Below the pieces are notes generated by a model. The model had not been told where the DNA came from and did no database searches. It worked only from the letters and a program-made list of their open reading frames with translations. Source: Vanilla planifolia (lineage: Eukaryota; Streptophyta; Magnoliopsida; Asparagales; Orchidaceae). From it: DNA of 64,000 bases. How positions within the stretch are numbered: the first letter of the stretch is position 1; each line of letters starts with the position of its first letter. The translations under genes and the position numbers were made by a program. The stretch is from assembly GCA_023846275.1 (NCBI GenBank), contig CM043874.1:30477630-30541629 (forward strand). Reading direction: 5' to 3'. Shown here piece after piece: positions 1 through 13,032 of this stretch.

Positions 1-433
1 TGCATTTCAAATGATAGTAATAATAAGCAATGAAACTAGGAATAGCAAAATGATAGGGCAAGCAATGCAGGCAAAGCTGCTAGTTCGATTTTTAAGTAAG
101 CACAGGTCGGGTGAAACCACATGAGTCAATGAGGATTAGTGGGTTGGCATGGGTCAACACAAATCATAGCACATCAAGTAGCTCATTGCAGAAAAAGAGT
201 CGGCATAGGTCGAGCAAATCAAATAGTGTGGGTGCATGGGTCAGTATAGACAATAATAACAGCTACTAAAGGTAACCATGATGGTGACAAATAATGGAAG
301 GAAGAAAAAGCAAAAAAATCAATTTTAAGCCATTTTGAAATAATTTTTTACCAAATTTTACACTAGTAGACTTATGAAACTAGTATGAAGTCAACAGATG
401 TATATTTATAAGCTAATGTTAAATATTTTGTCA
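1..433 (-). repeat. 3' LTR of the left gypsy fossil (partial)
   Basis: Similar to about 4040-4502 in the same orientation; for example both carry GGTTGGCATGG-like and ATTTATGAAACT-like blocks. It starts on the minus strand at 433 with TGACA, directly after a purine tract (rc of 434-443, ATGAGGAAGA). The other end is outside the window. Confidence 0.7.
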
Positions 434-3143
434 TCTTCCTCATATGGAAGAGAGCTTGTCTCAATGGCATCATAATAAAGGGTACAGTAGTGCTCTAATA
501 AATGTAGTGTGATGTGGTGTATGTCATCATAAGACAGGAGTTCTCCATTAGAGGCTTTCTATTCCAATGAACTAAATATTTTCTAAGTCTATAATCTTTG
601 GTTAAAATTATCTCATGGTCTAAAATTTTTTCCATATTGTCTTTACTTACTCTCAATGTTAATGCAATTATAGAAATGGGTTCACTCAATATGAGAGAAT
701 CAGACTCAAATAGCTCACTAAGTATTAGATGTGGTGCCTTTTGAGGGACTAAATCCTTAATTTTAATTTGGAAGGAACTAATCTCACACTCTTCTAATAA
801 ATCCAACATATATACATTAGTTCCTAATTTTTAAATATTCCAAAAAAGTCCAGCTTCATACACTTGTAATTTCCTATAAACTTTAGGAAAGAACTATTCT
901 AACTTAACTCTAATTATAACATAATCTCTTTCATAAAATTCTTTAACCTTTCTTTGATAATCTACTAGTTTCATACATCTTTTGTTACTTCAATTAATTT
1001 TATTAGAAATTATTTTATGAGTAGAAAAGAAAAAAATCTAAAAGTCCACTAGTAAGGAAATAAGATTAATAAAAAACCTTAGCTTATTACCATGATAAAT
1101 TTCAAAGGGATTAGACCTATATAATTCACAAAGTTATTGTATACAAATTTGTCTTATGATAGTAATTGATGCTACAGCTTAGGTTGGTCCCCTATCAAGC
1201 TATGAAAAAGATTTCTTATACTACAATTTACTACTTCTATTTATCCATCCATCGTGGGTGATAGGTTAAATAAAATTTTAGATTGCTCCCTAGTAAATAC
1301 CATAAAATCTTATAAAAATAATAGATAAATGTTACTTCTTGGTTAGATACTATAGTCATCATACATGATTGTTCCTTAATTTTTATGTTGGTGTTAAAGA
1401 TGTTGGTGCGCCTCCAATCATCTTACAATTATGGGGTTGTAAGTGTGTGCCAAACCATTAAAACCACTAAATTTTTTATATTTTTTAATTCTTGCATAGC
1501 TTTTTCATCAAATATTATATTGTTTCCCTAACTTTTTTATTTCTTATGACTATCTAGGTTCATAATCATGGATCTCTTTGGGCAGCTAGTAACTAGATAT
1601 CCTTTTTCATGGCACATAAATAAGCAATTCTAGATTTGGTGGGTTGGCTAGAGGAAGGATATAAAGAAGTGGATGCTAATGTAGATTTGGGAGATTCAAA
1701 AACTATGGTGGAGAGGGTAGATGAAGTACAAATATGAGTGGGTTAAGAAATTGTTTTGTTAACCTTTAGAGGGATTAGCTCATCATTTCTCTTAAAATAG
1801 AAGTTTTTACTTTTTTCATATTTTTAGCTATACAATAGATTTTCTTTAAGGTAGTAATATTTCTCAAGTTAAGCTCAACTTGTATGTATTCTTTTAAATC
1901 TACCCTAAAATGAGAAATTTACACAATCGTGTTTAAGTTTATAATTCATAAACTTGTCAATATATTCCTTAATGGATCTACCATCTTAAGAAAACTTCTA
2001 TCATTTATTTAATATCTTAATATTATAAGTTATTAAAACAATCCTATTGTACAACTCAATTTCAAAGTCTCTCTAAGGTTAGGATACATTTTCATCATTA
2101 TTAACATATTGTTGCTCCAAGTTCTATGAAACCTATGAGCAGTAACGATAAGTTTAGTCTTAATAAATCAATACTTTCTTTGCTCACTCATTTGGTACTA
2201 TTTGAATTAATCATCTATATTAATCTATCAATCTATATAATCTTTAGAATCAAAATTATCATCAAAATTTGCAGCATCCAGTTTTATATTAAGGATATAC
2301 TCTTTATCTCAATGCCTTTTAGATCTTTCCTCATCACTAGACATACTAAGATCATCTGGAACTAACTCATCTAAAGGTTTAGTTCTTTTCCTATGGTTAT
2401 GATTTCGTTATTGGATATCTTGATCAAATTCATTAGAAGGATCATCATGTCATCTATAGTTCTTACAACTCTTACGGTTTTCTTTTTCTAGATAATTGGG
2501 TGTGTCACTTCTTCTATTATCCTTTTCTCCTGTAGAATTTGGCTCACACTATTACTTTGGGAGGATTTGTCCAATCATCTGGATAAGTTGGGCTATTGAT
2601 TAGGATATTTCTAACATGGAGTCTTGGTTTAAGATTTATCTTTTGGGTTAATTCTTGACTTTAGTTTGTCATTTGATAAGACTTACTAAATCTTGTGATC
2701 ATTCAAAAGTTTGTAACATAAGAGATATCAAGGAAGAAAATAATGTGATATATCTTCTTTTTATTTCAAATAAATTATAAAAGCAAAGCAATCATTATTA
2801 TAAATCACCAAAGCTAAGATAGGGTGTGCTTCTAAAAAAATGATGAGTGATCAGGATCCCACTTATTCCAGACCACCTTTTAGATAGAACCAGATAGCTC
2901 CCAAGGAAGATGATGGAGAATTGTATCGCTACTTTTGTATCATCTCCTAAGATAAAGTTTACCCAAAACTAGTTAAAAGTTCTTTAGTAGATACACTAAA
3001 CCAATAATCTTTTTTTAGTATAAAATAATATTTTCTATTACCAAAATTGATGCTAAGTAAAAAACCATATTCTTCAATACCAAAGTTAAGTACACTAAAT
3101 AAAGGTTTTTAGTAAAAAAAACTATAGACTCTCATTCCAAAGT

Positions 3144-4502
3144 TGATGTATGATATATTTAGACTTTTATCAAAATCTAATTTGAATCTTACAATACTAG
3201 AGATGCTTAATAAAATATTTAAAAAAATATAAAAAATTATTATGAACTAATTATGATTAGATAACATGTGTAGTAATTTAAAACTATTTAAAAATTAGTA
3301 TTCAAAAGTTGTGACCTCGATTATTAAGTTAAGTGGCAACAACTTAAGCATTAAGCTAAAATCCTATAAAGGGTTTTCTTATCACATCCAATCTTACATA
3401 TACAAAATAAAAAATTTAAGATAAATTTTATATAGAGTATTTTAATAATAAAAGAGTAACTCTAACTTTATATTATTACATAAAAAATAAAAAGTTATTA
3501 AAAAGAGCATACCTTTTTAACAATGATGTCTTGTAATTTCATAGGCATTGGCATTTAGAATAGTAAAGATAAAAAAGGGAAATAAGGTGGTGGTTTTGGA
3601 TTAGTAGGAAAGCTTGGCTTAAAAAGATAATAAGATAAGATGCTATAATTTGGAGCCTTGTTGAGGAGAGTAATGTTTTGGTGATTAGATTAAGAGAGTA
3701 AAATGGTGAGTGAAGAATTATGAGGTATTGGTAAAAGTGAGAATTTGTATGGTTACTAACTCTCCTAGTAGAAGAACTCTTACATTTGGTCCTTATCTCT
3801 CATAAAGGAAGTTGAAATCTCTCTAACTAGAGCTAGGGACACACACTTTGTTCATAAAAGGAGAAGCACACAAATAAAAAAAATTTTCATTCTATAATTT
3901 TCTTCTTCTCTAATATGGTAAATATCTTTATTTATAGGGACCTTAAAGATCCATTAATAATTTTTTAAAAAATAAAATAAAATTTGATAAAAGCTACAAA
4001 ATTAATAGAATTAAGTAGTTTTGAAACTATTCATGCATTTCGGGTGACGATAACCATGAGCAGCAAATCGACAGGTGACAAAGCAGTGGGGTGAATAGTG
4101 CAAATGAAGCTATCCATCCGATCTTCATGTAGGTGTGGGTCAGACAGAACTTAACCAATCGTAAAGGACTAACGGGTTGGCGCAAGTAGAAGCAGGTAAA
4201 AATGGATTGAGCAGGTCATCATGAGTGACAGGTTGGCATGGCTCGAGAATATCAAATAGTGTTCCTGGGTCAATTTATATCACACCGGTGCACAAGCCAT
4301 CTCAATCAACAACAACAACTATTGATGATGGTGATGATAAGGCAGATGGTGGAAAATGACAATACAAAAAAAATCAATAAAAATTTTAATTTTAAGCATT
4401 TTTAAGTAATTTTCAACCAAAGTTTATGTCGATGGATTTATGAAACTGGTGTGATGCCAGTGGATGTGTGTTTGTGAGCTAATATTAGAAGTTCCTGTGT
4501 CA
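3144..4502 (-). repeat. 5' LTR of the left gypsy fossil
   Basis: Begins on the minus strand at 4502 with TGACACAGG and matches the partial LTR at 1-433. A TATA-like CTATAAATAAAG lies on the minus strand around 3939-3925, as expected for an LTR promoter. The inner end (about 3144) is set by the primer-binding-site-like sequence at 3139-3128 and is uncertain by tens of bases. Confidence 0.6.
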
Positions 4503-4639
4503 CTATCACTTGCATGTTCTCTAAATTGTCATGCATGTATTAAATATTATAGAGCTTTGAGTTGATTGATTCTAGTTTAAGACCTTGTTATTCATCTATT
4601 TGTTGTTTTTTCATAATTGATTTCTTTTATGCTACATCA
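4503..4639 (-). repeat. 3' LTR (start only) of the right gypsy fossil
   Basis: Aligns with 8785-8931: both contain ATGCATGTATTAA and TTGATTGATTCTAGTTT. It starts on the minus strand at 4639 with TGATGTAGC after the purine tract 4649-4640. Similarity to the 5' LTR stops near 4503, where the nested element begins. Confidence 0.75.
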
Positions 4640-6199
4640 TTTCCTCTTTGTTGAATAAAACTATGCTCCACAAAGTTAAAGTCAAGGTAATCATCTACAA
4701 GTTATAGAGTAAGCTTTTCCAATTCTCCATGTGTCATCCAAGTATCTTTGGATGGTGGTTGAATTTTTCAACAAATAAGGAACCTTTGGGGCATATCAAT
4801 ACTAGAGAAGTGCTCATCAATAATAATCTTATCAACTTTAAAAAATTTTGGCATTAATGAAATTGATAATTAACCATCATGTCTACCTGCACAAGAGTTA
4901 GATTGAACCAAACTATGTTGTGTAGTACCTTCGTAAGATAGAAGGTCCTCAATATTAAAATTTGGACTAATAATTACGTTTAGAGTTAAATCAAGAACAT
5001 AAGAATTTGTAGTAATTTGTTTAGCAATTTTGAAATGCCCAATAGCTCATGCATGTAATTTTTGTATTTTATGGAAGAATAGTACTTTGGATGAATCTGA
5101 AATGAAATATGATCTCCTTCATTGAATTTCTTAAAAGATTTATTTTGATTAATAGGTTTGGCATACTTTGTATTGCTTTCTTCAATTTGTTTATTGATTC
5201 TTTATCTTTTGATTAAAAATGACATACAAAGTAAAAGTTGAATTAGAAAATGTATGTATAAGCTTGTTAAGCAAGTAAATAAGATATTTTGGATTATAAA
5301 TATACATAATTTGAAATTATGTTTTCTTAATTGTTTTGAAATAGTATTATTATATGAAAATTTTGATGTATGTAAGTGCAAGTCCCAAGTTCTTAAGTTC
5401 TTTTCTACAAGCATCTTAGGAAATTTCCTAATGTATGATCAACAACTTCTATTTGTCCATTTATTTGGAGATGAAAGGCTAAAGAGAATTTAAGTTGTGT
5501 TTCAAATAATTTCTAAAATATTTTTCAAAAGTAAGTGAACTATCTCTTGAAATAAATGTTTTGCAATATGTAAGGCATCATTTGTTTTAGAACATGGTAT
5601 GAAGTGTGCCATTTTTTAAAATGATCTATAACTACAAAAATGTTATCATGATGTTGTGGTGTTTTTAGTAAGCCTAAGATGAAGTCCATGGAGAGGTCTT
5701 CCTAAGGTTTATAAGAAGTAGGCAAGGTTATACATTATCCTTCTTGTTTGGATGTTTTGGCTTGTTTATATATGTAGCATTAAGAAACTTTCAATTGATG
5801 TCTCATTTGATAGATGACCAATAGAATCAAGATTCAACTAAGTGAGTAAGTCTGTCTCGTCCCATGTGTCTTACGATTCCTCTAGAATGTAATTCTATAA
5901 TTAATAGATCTCTAAGTGATGTGTTTGGGATGCATAGTTATTTCCCTCTTAATAAGTAGTCTTTTATCATGACATAATTATTACAAATAAAGGAAAATCT
6001 ATTTTTTAACTCATTATTGATATTATTAAAGTCCTTACAAACTAGGTAAACATCCTTAATCATATCAAATCTATGAATTTATGATTCTAAGGAAGTGATT
6101 CCTAATGTTATTCTAGAAAGTACATCAGCAAGTTTATTATCTTTTCCTAGTTTCTATTTGAGAACAAAAGAATAATCTTGTAAATATTCAATCTACTCT

Positions 6200-7540
6200 A
6201 TATGTCTATGATTCAACTTTTTTTATGTATTGATATATTTTAAAGAAGAATGGTGGTCTATATTTGAAATAAATTTATTATATAATAAATAGTGTCTTTA
6301 ATATTTTAATGATAGTATGATTATTGTAAAATTCTCTATCATATGTAGAATATCATTATATTATAGTATTTAATTTTTTACTAAAGTAAGCAATTGGGTG
6401 ATTATCTTGACTAAGTACACCAATTCCAATCAAGAAGCTATCACATAATACTTTAAAGATTTTATGAAAATTAGGTAAATGTAGAATAAAGGATGATGTC
6501 ATGTGTAGTTTGATTTGATTGAAAGCCTGCACCAACACTCCATACAACTTTATCATTTTTAAGACATTGATAATTAGAGCTACTATTATACTAAAATTTC
6601 TTATGAATCTTCTATAGAATGTTGCAAGACCATGAAAGCTTCTAATTTTTATTACATTATTTGGGATTAGCCAATACAAATTTGCTTTAATTTTTTGTGG
6701 GTCAGGCTAGAGACCAATAGATGATATTACAAATCTTAAGAAATTAACTTCCTTTAACATTTATTTAAGTTTATATATGGTTTTTCAAGCAAAATTTCTT
6801 CAAAATAAGTTTAAGGTGTCCAAAAGAGTTGTCACGTCAAACCTAAAGATTAAAATGTCATCAAAATACATAATTAAGAATTTCTAATGAATGGTTTGAA
6901 AACAATGTTCATCAAATGCATGCATGTACTTGGTACATTTGAGAGACCAAAAAAGACATCACTAGCCACTCGTAAGACCATCAAGAGTTTTAAAAATAAT
7001 TTTTCATTCATCACTAAGATGAATCTTAATTTGATGATAACCATTACAAAGGTCTATTTCATAGAAGATATTTGAACAAGAAATAAGGTCTAATAATTCA
7101 TCTAATCATAGGATTAGAAATTGATATTTTATTATTTCTTTGTTAATGGCTCTATTATCAATACAAATATGCCATTAGCTATCCTTTTTAGGAGTTAAAA
7201 GTACAAGAACTACACAAGGACTAAGTCTTTCTTATAAGAAATCTTTTTTAAGTAGTTCATCAACTTATTTTTTTAGTTTGACATATTCAATGGGGTTCAT
7301 TTGATAATGAGAAAGATTTAGAAATTAAGAACCAAGTATAGGTCAATAGTATATTGGATGTCTTGCATTAGAGATAACTCATTAGAAAGCTCCTTAGAAG
7401 TAATATCACTAAATTTAGATATAAAGTCAAGTATCAAAAGTGGATAAGATGTCTCCATTTTTATTTTATCAACTTCTTTCATATGCATGATGAAGAATGA
7501 ATTTGGATCAAAAAAGTTTTTACATAAGCACTTAAAATAT
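6200..7540 (-). pseudogene. Ty3/gypsy reverse transcriptase-RNase H remains
   Basis: Best-preserved coding trace of this fossil. Around 6680-6550 it reads SFHGLATFYRRFIRNFS, the conserved block at the end of gypsy reverse transcriptase. At 6480-6380 it reads like the start of RNase H (CDSFLIGIGVLSQ, then PIAYFSKKLN). The RT active-site motif YFDD lies at 6868-6857. It belongs to the element at 4503-8931 and is broken in many places. Confidence 0.8.
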
Positions 7541-8242
7541 TAATAGTCATTACAGGTTAAGCATACACAAATCATCTCTCAATTAGATAATTAATTTATG
7601 TTTTGCACCTTTGTGTTGTGGTTGTTTAGGTTGTATTTCAAGTTGGATTTTATGGATTACAAGCTTGTCCATAAGTTTTAAGGATAGTTTTTTGATAGTT
7701 TTATCATTAAATTTGAGTACATATGTATTCTCTCTACCATATTGAATGACATTTATTTCATAAAGCCATGATCTTTCAAGTAAGATGGGATTTAGCTTAT
7801 TTTTAAAAGAGCAAGACATCTAGATGTCATAAACAAGGAGATTATGTTGACTTAACTAACATAGAAAGGATTAAGATGAGATTTAGCTACAAGGTTAACC
7901 CTTGTTAAAGTATGTTAAGAGATGACAATCATAACACTACCACCATCTATGATCAATTTACATCTCTTTTCATTACATTTAATAAATATGTTAAGGATAT
8001 TTTTTTCTTCTTTAATCCTCTATATTAATCTTAGACACTGATAGACATCTCATGACTCCTAGGTATTTATAATCATCTACCTTAACTTCTTCAATAGATA
8101 AAATTTGATCTTCACAAAGCAACCTTTGATTAAACATCAATAGTAAAGTATCAAAAAGTAAGCTTTGGTTTGATGATGTTATTGGGATCTCTTTTTTTTC
8201 TTCAAGGTGCTCTAAAATTCTAAGAGAATGGTGAGGATCCTT

Positions 8243-8254
8243 ACTCTCATACCA
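8243..8254 (-). other. Primer-binding site (initiator Met tRNA type)
   Basis: The minus strand reads TGGTATGAGAGT, 10 of 12 bases identical to the common plant LTR-element primer-binding site TGGTATCAGAGC. It sits three bases inside the 5' LTR. Confidence 0.65.
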
Positions 8255-8257
8255 AAT

Positions 8258-8931
8258 TGATGTAAATAAAATAAGGATTATATCATGAGATGAAATGATG
8301 TAATTACTTGGGTTAAATGGAATAGAAAGTATAGCAAAATGACTTAAATAAAAATAAGAAGAGTTTAAAAGATAAAGAAGAAAATAAGAATTCACTCACA
8401 AAATTGAACATAAGAGAAGGCCATCAAACTAACTCAAACACTTAAATCAAAAAATAATACAATGTTTTATCACAACTAAATCACCATTCATCCATTCAAG
8501 AGAGATTCTTATGTAATAGATTATAAATAATTATTACTTGAAGACTTTTATACCCATATAATTTTTTAATACATCATCATACTTCTTACCTAACTTGCAA
8601 AGATTTTTAGGACTATATCATTCTCTAATACAAAAACATGTCTCTTACCTACCTCTTAAATACTTTTATATCTAAATAATAAAAACATACTTCCTATCTA
8701 CTTCTTAAGGACTTTCATCTAAAATTTAAAAGTCTTTATTAATATATCACCAACCATACACTCATGATGATATATAGATAAACTATGACTTGTCAAGTCT
8801 ATCATTTATATGTTCTCCAAATTTTCATGCATGTATTAATTTTAGAGAGTTTTAACTTGATTGATTCTAGTTTGAGATCTTATTATGGGTCTAAGATGTT
8901 TTTTCACCATTTTTTCTTTTGTGCTGCATCA
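8258..8931 (-). repeat. 5' LTR of the right gypsy fossil
   Basis: About 674 bp. It starts on the minus strand at 8931 with TGATGCAGC and ends with ACATCA at 8258, forming the short inverted terminal repeat typical of LTRs, three bases from the primer-binding site at 8254-8243. Confidence 0.75.
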
Positions 8932-11900
8932 ATCTATCCTTTGTGTTTCTATAAAATTCTCTTATGTTTCTTATAAGAGACCTTTGGCTATTATAACTTT
9001 AAAAGAGTAGAATGTCATGTTGTTGCTCTAATCTGCATGGTAAGTTAATGCTTGGAGTGCAAGAAGGCATATATTTTGCTAATATGCACATTTTTGCACA
9101 TGGTTGTTATCATCAAATCAATATAATGGAGTGTAGCTAAAATATCACCTAGTTATCCTATTCTCAAGTTTCCCTTTAGCCCTCAACTCTTCTCCTCATT
9201 ATCACCAACATTAATATACAATGTGTTAATTTCTACTCAACTCATTTTAAATCTCATCTTTTGAAAAAACTTAAATTTGGATTTATGTTTCATTTTTTCT
9301 ATTCTTATTTTTTAAAAGTTTATTAAACATCAATAGCGTAAAAGTTAAAAATTTCTAAGCTAACACAAGATCCAAAACCGTCTCTTTCCACATTGTCTAA
9401 AATTGAGATTTTTATGGATTTATTATAAACTTTAACAATAATAAGCAAGTCAACACACATGTAAAAAATTGCATCGTTGTATTTTTCACCATTTCACACA
9501 ATTTTTATAGTTTTAACTTCGTTAATTTGGTTTACATCTAATAGCGTTGTGAGCTGTTATGCAAACTAAAACAAATTAGCCAAGGTTTCTATATGACCTT
9601 ATGTTTTGCAAAATTCTCCTCATCAAAAAATCTCAAATTAGGATCAATTTTAAATGGAGATAGATATTTCATAATATTTCAGATTTCTTAATATTCAATT
9701 TACTTTTAATTGTAAAAAAGTTCCTTTCTCGTCTTCTCTCTTTCTCTTCAAGCTACTAAAGCAAAAAAAACAATCTTTAGACTCTTAGTAATGTGAACTT
9801 TAACATAGAAAATGAGTTTAGAACAATGATGAAAATTTTAAAATTTGGTAATTTTTTTCTCCTTCTCTAAAACTTTCTTTATTTGCATTTCCTTTGATTT
9901 AGCTTATAAGTGAGAGTTTTAAAGTCGTAAAGCAAACAAAAAAATATGTCAAAAGCTTTTACACGATTTCACAATTCACTCATTTTTTGCTAACCAATTA
10001 AAATTAAATTAATACTAAACTATATATGAATTTAGATATTTTATAGATAAAAATTTTTTGTGCTTAACGCTTCTTCAAATTTAACCTCCTAGACCATATC
10101 ACAATCCCTATAATGTTAGCCTATATTCTATATTGATTTCACTATTTGAGCAATACCACTATCTTCTCTTTTTTATTATTTCCACAACCACCAAAGTATC
10201 ACTTGATCCTTCAATAGTGGTATAAGTTCCAAGTATTTTAGAAAGCGATCATTTTTCCCTTATTCTTGTTGATTCTAATGTTCCTTAATAGTTATGATCT
10301 AAGGTGGCCTAGTATAGTGATGCCACCAACTTTTATAGAAATATCAACATCTGTAATCACCAACTAAACTATTACCATCACCAATGTTTCTATTGACTTT
10401 ACTTCTCCATGGTCATGATAATATCTATTCCTCTATTACAATGTCATCAATTCTCTCAATCAATACCAACATTCACTTTGCAAATGATGATTACCCAACT
10501 AGCCATCTAACAATTCCCACTAAAAAAGACAAGCTTCGTTTTAAAATTCCAATAGTAAGAGGAACCAATATGAAGAGTAGAGAGACTTCTTCTCTCTTTA
10601 TCTATAGAGGTGCCTAATAGCATACATTCATTGTTATGAGGTTTGTAATGCTCTAAGGAATATGTTTGATAAGGAAGAGTATGACCACTGAGAACATGAG
10701 ATTTCTTCAATATGTTAGAACCATACAATCAAAGAATTTCTCATGTTTATGAAATGCCTCATCTTACAATATATTGTGGAACTATAGATGCCAAAGCTTT
10801 TCATCACTCCTTAATATGTCATCACTAGTTACAACATGCTAAACGACATCAAGTGTAGACTACTCTTATATTCCTTATATGGATCTAATCAAGATTGGCT
10901 CTTGGTACTAACCCTAAGCTTGATCATGTCATATATACCTACTAAATAAGTACTTTGTTTTGAGTTTTGACAACATAAAAAATTTGTTGAAGAGTGGACC
11001 ATGCCCTATTTAAGATTAAGGAAAAATGATTAATTAAGATCTATGTCCACCGTTTTAGCTCATTTTTCTTGGTGATCTAAAAAAGGTCATGACATCACTA
11101 AATTAGTCATGATAGATGGTATGCCTTAGGAGGACAATTTGGAGTCATATTATGTGGAAGTTGTCATCATCATTTTCCTAAAAAAAACTCCATTTTGATT
11201 TGGTACCAATCCTTATTTGAAACTTTCCTCATATTTGCAATTTTTTAGAAGTCCTTCATACAAACTTCATCACTATGTGTGAACTAGCTTCAAAGTACAC
11301 CTATCACTAGTGATTTACTTTGAATATTGTGCAAAGTTTAAAGATTTTGTTTTTCATTTTTGTCTTTTTTTCATCCTAATGTGTTAAATTTTGCTTTCTT
11401 GTTTGTAAGGTATTTCTGATTCATTGTAGAATATTCTTATTTTGAGATTGTAGAACACTTGCTATTTTTATGGTTTCTTTTAAGATCATTGGTGTATAGT
11501 TTATGTCACTTGCTTTTATATAGAATAATTAGTACATGATTAATCAAAACACCTAAACTTTTTGTCTCTACAATTTTGTGTTTCTTTTTATTATTGCATT
11601 TTGTTACACAAATGGTATACTTGTTATCTCTACATTCAATTACTATGGGATTTTTTTTATTGCCTTAATTTGAAATGATAATATAAATCCCATGATCTTA
11701 TGTAGTTTCTCCCATTTCATGTTTTCATTCCTCGTATTATGCAATAATTTCACCCATCAAATTTTAGAGATCCAATAATAATATTTCTAGTGATTTTATA
11801 ATGACCACTTCCACATATAATGATACCCCTTCATTTAGAAAAAAAAAGCGTCCTACTCATAAAAAAAGTTGAGAAGAAAACTAAAGAAATACTTTGTGAG

Positions 11901-13032
11901 ATAATTAGAGAGATATATATATGATATTCTTAAAACTATGATAAATCCCACATAATGAATCCTTTTTTGTGCATTGTATTTTTCATTTTTCTTATATTTA
12001 CATGATTTTCACAACAAACTCTTATGTACCTATTTCTATTATATGTTCTCTCTTTTTTTATTATTTTTTATGATCTTCAGACAATGATCCTTCACCTCAA
12101 AATTCTAAATTTGTGTATGCTTCTTCATTTTTTTCCTTAATTTTCTTAATATTCATTTCTTTTTGTTGGACTACTTACATCTTAGAGGATCCACCATACA
12201 CATAAGATGATCAAATGTACAAAAGCATCAAATATTGATATGGGATAAATCTTTGTCACACCCTTCACTTTGCCTTTCTTTGCAAACTCAAACCTATACC
12301 TTTTAAAAGGATGTTGTTTCAAGGCTAATGAGAGGTAGCTTATATGATTAATCTCAATTTACCTAATTTTGTTATCATTCCACCTCTCAAGTAGGTTTTC
12401 ATCAATAATAGAGTAATGCTAGTGTCTCACGATCCCGAGGTAAGACACAACCCTACTTGAATCCATGATTCTCCTCAATCCATATATAAACTTTACAAAG
12501 AAGTGATTTTTCATTTTCATGAACCTAGTAGTTTGCTTGCTCACCTCAAAGAAGGCAAGTAAAACAAAAAAGATTCCATCTACTTGTGTGCCACAAGTAA
12601 TTCTATTCCCTAAAAAAGGTTTTTGTTACTAAACACTAATTAAATGATTTAGCTTCTTTAGTTCCATTGCAACAACCTAACCCACCAATTAGTTATGTGC
12701 GTTACGAAGTTATAGCCCTTCAAGGTTTATTGTGTTGAACGTCGATAAAACTTCAATCTTGACTATAAATGAAGCCAGGAGTCTCCTTTTGAGTGGCATC
12801 AATACGTTATAAAACAGTCCAACCCATATATTATTACATTGTATCGTTCTCCTTTGTTAGCATGTTCCAGAAACTACAACTTTCCTGTCTCCAAAGTAGC
12901 GAAGGTTAAAACCATGCATAAACAATTTTGCCCTTCAGTTACAGCAAAACCTGTAGGTAACTGAGAAAGCAGAGAAACAATGTCATAACGTGTGCAGCTT
13001 TGCTTCCTCTTCAAGGAGTGAAACTTGGCTAC
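8932..13032. other. AT-rich stretch without a recognisable gene
   Basis: About 4.1 kb. Short open frames near 10384-10728 on both strands match nothing I recognise and have no supporting signals. I see no LTR pair or poly(A)-ended element. The right end, from about 12830, is less AT-rich and probably holds the 3' UTR of the methyltransferase gene: on the minus strand ATGTAATAATATATG lies about 190 bases past the stop codon and may include a poly(A) signal. Confidence 0.4.

Larger units (their letters stand above)
1..4502 (-). mobile_element. Ty3/gypsy LTR retrotransposon fossil, chromovirus-like, left end outside the window
   Basis: On the minus strand a 5' LTR (about 4502 to 3144) is followed by a degenerate Met-tRNA-type primer-binding site (3139-3128), decayed internal DNA, integrase remains (about 1300-1080, with the stretch that normally reads HPQTDGQ...VNR), a chromodomain-like end (around 800-495, reading ILDHEI...KYLVHW), a polypurine tract (443-434) and a 3' LTR starting at 433 that runs off the left edge. 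The two LTR copies align over 1-433 and about 4040-4502, and both start with TGACA. Reverse transcriptase was not recognised. The element is badly broken with many breaks and looks old. It lies inside the 3' LTR of the neighbouring gypsy fossil, so it is the younger of the two. Confidence 0.75.
4503..8931 (-). mobile_element. Ty3/gypsy LTR retrotransposon fossil, host of the nested left element
   Basis: Minus-strand order: 5' LTR (8931-8258), primer-binding site (8254-8243, TGGTATGAGAGT against the usual plant TGGTATCAGAGC), protease-side remains (about 8030-7870, with a DGGS motif), a spacer with LLxRxWLY (about 7800), reverse transcriptase (about 7540-6640, YFDD at 6868-6857), RNase H (about 6640-6200), integrase (about 5760-5000, reading DLSMDFILGLPKT), polypurine tract AAAGAGGAAA (4649-4640) and the start of the 3' LTR (4639). 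The 3' LTR is interrupted at about 4503 by the left gypsy element; its remainder must lie left of the window. Gag was not recognised. Many breaks; old. Confidence 0.85.
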
